DNA from: a virus
Length of the DNA: 20,802 nt
IMG/VR virus record: IMGVR_UViG_3300017735_000133
Span: 1-20,802 of that record
Direction: 5' to 3' (one strand)
Shown: positions 15,368-20,802 of the stretch, piece by piece
How positions within the stretch are numbered: the first letter of the stretch is position 1
Layout: each line of letters starts with the position of its first letter
Position numbers and translations under genes: made by a program
The notes under the pieces: model-generated
Told to the model about the DNA's origin: nothing
Databases searched by the model: none
What the model saw: only the letters and a program-made list of their open reading frames with translations

Positions 15368-18300
15368 TGGCATATAACAACGATCAATCAGACCAACCGT
15401 TGCCAGGAGGTAATGAAAATCGTAAAAGACAAAGTGCAAGCCATTTACCAAGATATTATCGAACCCCTGCTAATAAAAAGTTTTTAGCAAGCACAATGGA
15501 CCAGCTTATACAGCCTGGTGTAGTTGAAAAGTTAAATGGATATGTTGGACGTAAAACAGCAAAGGCTTTTTCTTCTACTGATAATTATGTATCTGATGTA
15601 AGTGCTGACAGAGAAAATTACCAATTAGAACCAGCTAGTATTGTAAAAGACAATTTAGGCAATGTAACATTTTATAAAGATTATAATGATTATGTTAATC
15701 AGCTTGATAGTTTTAACAAAGGTACTAACGATCATAGTATCCTAAACCAACAAGAATATTATGCATGGGATCCTCATGTAGATTGGGACAAACTTACTAA
15801 TTTTAGAGAATACTATTGGTTGCCAAATGGTCCTCAAAGTTTTGGAGTACCAGGAAACACTATAGATGTAGAAAGTACATACACTGTACGTATAGGTGAT
15901 AATGTAGATAACAATACATATGTTTTTAGTCCTGATGGATTAACTAATAATCCTACTATTACATTATATAGAGGAATTACTTATAAGTTTGATATAGATA
16001 CACCAAATTTACCGTTTACAATTAAAACTAAAAAGACTCTTGACGAAGGGTATGATTTAGATAGTTCAAGTATAATTGTTTTAGAAGGTGTAAGTGTTCA
16101 AGGATTAGAAAAAGGCGTAAGCACACTACAACTTGGAACAGACACACCAGATATACTTTATTATATGGCATCTAACGATTTACAAGCAAGCGGAACTATT
16201 GTTGTTAAAGACATTAGTGAAGCAACATTTATTGATGTTGAAAAAGAAATACTTGGAAAGAAAACTTATAAAGCAAGTAATGGTGCTGTGTTATCAAACG
16301 GAATGAAAATATTTTTTACCGGCGAAGTTGAACCAGCTTCTTATGCAGAAGGTGCATTTTATGTAGAGGGTGTTGGCGATAAAATTAAACTTGTATCCGA
16401 AACTAATCTTAATGTTCCAACAGATTTTACAGACGATGTTGAAATAGCATTTGATGCTAACGGATTTGACAGATTGCCGTTTGGTAAAGCAATTGGTTTT
16501 CCAACTAAGAAAGATTATTTGGTTATTAACCGTTCAGCAAAAGACGGAAATCTTTGGGCAAGATATAATAGATGGTTTCATAAAAGTGTAATTGAAACTA
16601 GTGCAGCACAAAACAATCAACCTTCTGATTTAGATCAACTACAACGTGCAAAAAGACCAATTATTGAATTTGAAGCAGATATTAAATTACATAATTTTGG
16701 TACAAAAATTAAAAAAGATGTTGACCTAATTGATAATTTTACCACAGATGTTTTTAGTACTATTGAAGGCGGAATAGGATACAACATTGACGGAATTGAT
16801 ATTGTTAAAGGTATGCGTATTCTTTTTACAGCAGATACAGATATACTTGTAAAAGGTAGAATATTCGAAGTTGACATTATTAAGTTTGCTGGCGGAGAGT
16901 CAACAAATAATCAAATTACACTTAAAGAAGTATCAGATAGTATTCCTCAAGAAAACGAAACAGTACTTGCACTAAATGGTAATACATTTAAAGGTAAAAT
17001 GCTGTATTTCCAAAACGGAACGTGGCAAGAAACACAGCAAAAGACAAATACTAATCAACCGCCATTATTTGATATTTTTGACAGTAACGGAAAAAGTTAT
17101 TCAGATACCAGTACATACGAAGCATCAACATTTAGCGGTAATAAATTGTTTAGTTATAAACAAGGAACAGGACCATCAGATACTGAATTAGGATTTCCTT
17201 TAAGTTATCGTAGTATTTCTAATGTAGGAGATATTGTGTTTAATTACGATATTCTTCAAGATACTATGACGTATACTAACGAAAATAATATTTTTAAAGT
17301 TAATACAGACGTTGGATTTTTAAGAAAGTATAGTGATCTAAATGTATTTGAAACAGTAACTGGTTGGAAAAAAGTTACAACACTAACTGAGCAACCTGTT
17401 ATTAGACAGTATGTTTTTGATAACACAACAACTGGATTTGAAATTGACGTATATAACAACAGCGGATTCTTAAACGATTTATGGGTGAGAGTATATCTTA
17501 ATAATAAATTACAATTTGAAAATGTTGATTATACTATTACAACTAATAATCAAAACAATGCACAAATAAATTTTAATAACACACTTGTACTTAATGATGA
17601 CATAGTTATTAAAACTAAATCTAAAACTTTAAAAAATGATAATGGATTTTATGAAATACCAACATCATTAGAAAGAAATCCTAAGAATGAAAATCTTAAA
17701 GAATTTACACTAGGAGAAGTTAATGATCATGTTAGTACTATTGTTGAAAATTTAGATAATTTTGCTGGTGTGTTTCCTGGAACAGGTAATCTAAGAGATC
17801 TTAGTAACTTATCAGATCTAGGAAGAAGATTTTTACAGCACAGTGCTCCTATGAATTTATCTCTTTATCATATAACTGATAAAGATAGTAATATTATAAA
17901 ATCGTTAGATTATGCAAGAACTGAATATAACAGATTTAAAAGAGAATTTTTACAAGTTGCATTAAATTCTGAGTTTCAAGGCTCAACTAAAGATCATGTA
18001 GATAGTATATTACAAACTATCAATAGTGTAAAAAGTAAAGAAATGCCGTTTTATTTTAGTGATATGGTACCAACTGGCGCTGTCAAAAAACTATCATATA
18101 CTATATTAGATGCTGACGAGACATTTTTTGCTTTAAGTGAAGTGTTTGATAATAATACATTATCGAAAAAAGCCGTTAGTGTTTACAAAAATAACATTCA
18201 ATTAGTATATAACAAAGATTATACATTTAACAGTGATGGATTTGCTGTTGTAACAGCAACAAAGGCACAAGATGATGTAATAGACATTTTTGAATACGAA

Positions 18301-20802
18301 ACTACTAACGGAAGTTATGTGCCACCAACACCTACTAAATTAGGACTGTATCCTGCGTACGAACCAATGTTATATAGTGATGATACATACCTAACAACAA
18401 CATCATTTATTCAAGGACATGATGGTAGTAGGTTTGTTGCTTTTAATGATTATAGAGATGATTTATTATTAGAATTAGAAAAACGAATTTTTAATAATAT
18501 TAAAATAAAATATGACCCAACACTTTTAGATATAAATGATTTAGTTCCAGGTGAATATAGACAAACCGGAATGTCGTTTAGTGAAATTAATAAGTCAATG
18601 TTAAGTAACTTCTTGTCTTGGAGTAAGTTTATAGATACAGATTATACTTTACATAACTTTTTTGAAAGAACAAATACATTTACATTTAATTATAGTAAAT
18701 CTAATTCACCAAGCGGAAGTACTTTACCAGGATTTTGGAGACAAATTTATAAAAGAGCATTTGATACAGACCGTCCGCATACTCATCCTTGGGAAATGCT
18801 AGGACTTACAATAAAGCCTAGTTGGTGGGACACACAATATGGTCCAGCACCATATACTAAAGATAACTTATTAATGTGGACTGACTTACAAGATGGTATT
18901 CTAAGGCAGCCGGGTGTAAAATATAAAATTTTAAACAAATACGTAAGACCAAATTTGTTAGCAAATATACCATCAGATGCAAACGGAAACCTTTTACCTC
19001 CTTTAAGTATTGGATGGATTAGTAATTACCAACCTGACTCAATATCTAATAGTTTTGTATTTGGAGACGGCGCACCGGTAGAGTCTGCGTGGAGAAACAG
19101 TTCTGATTATGCATTTAGTTTAATCAAAGCATTTATAATTAATAAGCCTAGTTTAATATTTTCTACAGGATTTGATAGATTTAATCAAATACGTAATAGT
19201 GCAGGCGCTATTGTATATAAACCTACTAATAAAAGAATCACTTTAAAAGACTTAGTATTTCCAAGTGTAGCATCAGATGCTACTCAAACTTTTACAAGCG
19301 GGCTAATAAATTACATAGCTTCTTATATGGCCGGAGATGTCTTAAAGAATTATGCAAAGTATAAAGAAAATATTACTAGTATAGACAATCAAATTGGTTT
19401 TAAATTAGCGGGATTTACTGACATAGAAAAGTTTAAATTAATACTTGATAGTAGAACTCCAACCAATGAAGGTAATGTATTTGTACCAGATGAAAATTAT
19501 CAAATATTTTTAAATACAAGCTCACCTGTAAAAACTGTAGAATATAGTGGTGTAATTATTGAACGCAGAACAGACGGATATGTAATTAAAGGGTATAGTC
19601 CTAATAATACCATATTTAAATATTTTAGTGCAGTATCTAAACAAAACGATCCAAGTATTAATATTGGCGGAATAAGTGAAGACTATGTTGAATGGGATAG
19701 TAATAAAACATATGTTGCAGGTCAAAATGTTGAATACCAAGGTTCTTACTATAGAACAAAAACACAACACCAAAGCACACAACTATTTGATGAAACACAG
19801 TTTGCTAAATTAGCTGCTTTGCCATTAAAAGGCGGAAGAGAAGCTTTTATTAGAAAACAATTTACAAATAATATAATTAATGAAATGCCTTATGGTACGT
19901 TACTAACTGGAATACAGGATGTTGTAGACTTTTTATTAGGATACGGAGAATATTTAAAAAGTGAAGGATTTGTTTTTGATTATTTCCAAGGAGATAGCAA
20001 AGTGGTTCTTGACTGGAGGCATTGTGTAAACGAATTTTTATTCTGGACTACACAAAATTGGGCTGCTGGCAGTGTTATTACACTTAGTCCTGGAGCCGAA
20101 CAAATTAAAATAAACACTAATTATTCAATGGTTGATAATATATTTGACGGATTTTACGGCTATGGATTATTAAAAGCAGATGGACAAAAACTTGTAGAAG
20201 ATTTTGCAAATCTTGGAAGATCGCCTAATGAATTTAGCATAGGTCCAAAAAATACAGCAGATGGAATTTATTTTATATCGTTGCCCTTAGTACAAAAAGA
20301 ACATGTAGTTATTATTGATAACGCAACAGTTTTTGGCGATGTAATATTTGATCAGCAACCTGGATATAGACAAGAAAGAATTAAAATACTAGGTTATAGA
20401 ACAACAGACTGGGACGGAAGTTTAAATATTCCTGGTTTTATATTTGACGAACCTAATATTGTAGAATGGGAGCAATGGCAAGATTATAATATTGGTGCTG
20501 TTGTTAAAAATAAAGAATTTTATTATAGTGCTCCTAAGAAAGTACCCGGATCTCAAACCTTTGATGCAACGAATTGGAATGTACTTTCTGAAAAACCAGA
20601 AGGCGGCCTTTATGCAAACTTTGAATATAAAACAAATCAATTTGCTGATTTTTATGATTTAGATTCAGACAACTTTGATGTTGAACAGCAAAAAATGGCA
20701 CAGCATTTAATTGGTTATCAAAAACGCCAATATTTACAAAACATTGTAAACGATGATGTAAGTCAATACAAATTCTATCAAGGATTTATTCAAGACAAAG
20801 GT
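15367..20802 (+). CDS. Giant virion/baseplate structural protein in gp7 position (3' end outside window)
   Basis: An open frame of 1812 codons runs from the ATG at 15367 past the window edge with no stop. Position directly after gp6 is that of T4 gp7 (1032 residues), the wedge protein that starts wedge assembly, so a gp7-like role is likely but not shown by clear sequence match. After a short polar leader come LPRYYRTPANKKFL and REYYWLPNGPQSFG, then a cupredoxin-like beta-sandwich (about 190-283) without copper ligands. Two repeated strand motifs of tail-protein type are at 708-724 (VYLNNKLQF, VDYTI) and 939-954 (VYKNNIQLV, KDYTF). A Trp-rich segment (HTHPWE, PSWWDTQYG) lies at 1138-1160. Two carbohydrate-binding-like modules lie at about 1439-1482 and 1699-1740. 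The many beta modules suggest an extended virion component that may contact the cell surface. Confidence 0.8.
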   Translation, partial: MAYNNDQSDQPLPGGNENRKRQSASHLPRYYRTPANKKFLASTMDQLIQPGVVEKLNGYVGRKTAKAFSSTDNYVSDVSADRENYQLEPASIVKDNLGNVTFYKDYNDYVNQLDSFNKGTNDHSILNQQEYYAWDPHVDWDKLTNFREYYWLPNGPQSFGVPGNTIDVESTYTVRIGDNVDNNTYVFSPDGLTNNPTITLYRGITYKFDIDTPNLPFTIKTKKTLDEGYDLDSSSIIVLEGVSVQGLEKGVSTLQLGTDTPDILYYMASNDLQASGTIVVKDISEATFIDVEKEILGKKTYKASNGAVLSNGMKIFFTGEVEPASYAEGAFYVEGVGDKIKLVSETNLNVPTDFTDDVEIAFDANGFDRLPFGKAIGFPTKKDYLVINRSAKDGNLWARYNRWFHKSVIETSAAQNNQPSDLDQLQRAKRPIIEFEADIKLHNFGTKIKKDVDLIDNFTTDVFSTIEGGIGYNIDGIDIVKGMRILFTADTDILVKGRIFEVDIIKFAGGESTNNQITLKEVSDSIPQENETVLALNGNTFKGKMLYFQNGTWQETQQKTNTNQPPLFDIFDSNGKSYSDTSTYEASTFSGNKLFSYKQGTGPSDTELGFPLSYRSISNVGDIVFNYDILQDTMTYTNENNIFKVNTDVGFLRKYSDLNVFETVTGWKKVTTLTEQPVIRQYVFDNTTTGFEIDVYNNSGFLNDLWVRVYLNNKLQFENVDYTITTNNQNNAQINFNNTLVLNDDIVIKTKSKTLKNDNGFYEIPTSLERNPKNENLKEFTLGEVNDHVSTIVENLDNFAGVFPGTGNLRDLSNLSDLGRRFLQHSAPMNLSLYHITDKDSNIIKSLDYARTEYNRFKREFLQVALNSEFQGSTKDHVDSILQTINSVKSKEMPFYFSDMVPTGAVKKLSYTILDADETFFALSEVFDNNTLSKKAVSVYKNNIQLVYNKDYTFNSDGFAVVTATKAQDDVIDIFEYETTNGSYVPPTPTKLGLYPAYEPMLYSDDTYLTTTSFIQGHDGSRFVAFNDYRDDLLLELEKRIFNNIKIKYDPTLLDINDLVPGEYRQTGMSFSEINKSMLSNFLSWSKFIDTDYTLHNFFERTNTFTFNYSKSNSPSGSTLPGFWRQIYKRAFDTDRPHTHPWEMLGLTIKPSWWDTQYGPAPYTKDNLLMWTDLQDGILRQPGVKYKILNKYVRPNLLANIPSDANGNLLPPLSIGWISNYQPDSISNSFVFGDGAPVESAWRNSSDYAFSLIKAFIINKPSLIFSTGFDRFNQIRNSAGAIVYKPTNKRITLKDLVFPSVASDATQTFTSGLINYIASYMAGDVLKNYAKYKENITSIDNQIGFKLAGFTDIEKFKLILDSRTPTNEGNVFVPDENYQIFLNTSSPVKTVEYSGVIIERRTDGYVIKGYSPNNTIFKYFSAVSKQNDPSINIGGISEDYVEWDSNKTYVAGQNVEYQGSYYRTKTQHQSTQLFDETQFAKLAALPLKGGREAFIRKQFTNNIINEMPYGTLLTGIQDVVDFLLGYGEYLKSEGFVFDYFQGDSKVVLDWRHCVNEFLFWTTQNWAAGSVITLSPGAEQIKINTNYSMVDNIFDGFYGYGLLKADGQKLVEDFANLGRSPNEFSIGPKNTADGIYFISLPLVQKEHVVIIDNATVFGDVIFDQQPGYRQERIKILGYRTTDWDGSLNIPGFIFDEPNIVEWEQWQDYNIGAVVKNKEFYYSAPKKVPGSQTFDATNWNVLSEKPEGGLYANFEYKTNQFADFYDLDSDNFDVEQQKMAQHLIGYQKRQYLQNIVNDDVSQYKFYQGFIQDKG

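Overview
The window is a piece of a T4-like myovirus (contractile-tailed phage) genome. It is AT-rich except for its first ~300 bases. The gene set (gp46/gp47 recombination nuclease, gp55-type late sigma factor, then the baseplate genes gp48/54-like, gp53, hub, spike, gp25, gp6) is the usual marine T4-like set. Low GC, compact overlapping genes and a large marine-type virion protein suggest a phage of an AT-rich marine bacterium (SAR11/Pelagibacter or Prochlorococcus type). The host cannot be fixed from the sequence alone.

Layout. Bases 1-310 hold no convincing gene beyond a possible 22-codon 3' end; the stretch is visibly richer in GC than the rest. From 311 to 5392 six genes lie on the minus strand. 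Read from the promoter they are: late sigma factor gp55 (5392-4559), Mre11/SbcD-like gp47 (4494-3484), Rad50/SbcC-like gp46 (3487-1715), hydroxymethylbilane synthase HemC (1718-975), a small basic protein (982-782) and a SegE-like GIY-YIG endonuclease (760-311). The genes from gp47 to the small protein overlap by 4, 4 and 8 bases and so look translationally coupled. Two near-consensus sigma70-type promoters (TTGACT-N17-TATAAT) drive this arm, one before gp55 and one before gp47.

From 5481 to the window edge everything is on the plus strand and builds the baseplate: tail-tube cap/initiator-like protein (5481-6380), gp53-like wedge protein (6380-6676), gp27-like hub (6677-9379), gp5-like spike without a recognisable lysozyme domain (9379-11316), gp25 (11328-11777), gp6 (11834-15367) and a very large virion protein in the gp7 position (from 15367, running off the window after 1812 codons). 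Sequences like the T4 late promoter (TATAAATA) precede the first baseplate gene and gp6, so the gp55 made from the left arm probably switches on the right arm.

The most unusual items are: a heme-pathway hemC inside the phage recombination operon, keeping its catalytic residues but lacking about 50 C-terminal residues; a cupredoxin-like domain in the giant virion protein in which all four copper-ligand positions are replaced; two carbohydrate-binding-like repeats in the same protein; an EF-hand-like calcium loop in gp6; and a Ser/Gly tandem-repeat tail on gp6 whose glycine codons also form the ribosome binding site of the next gene.
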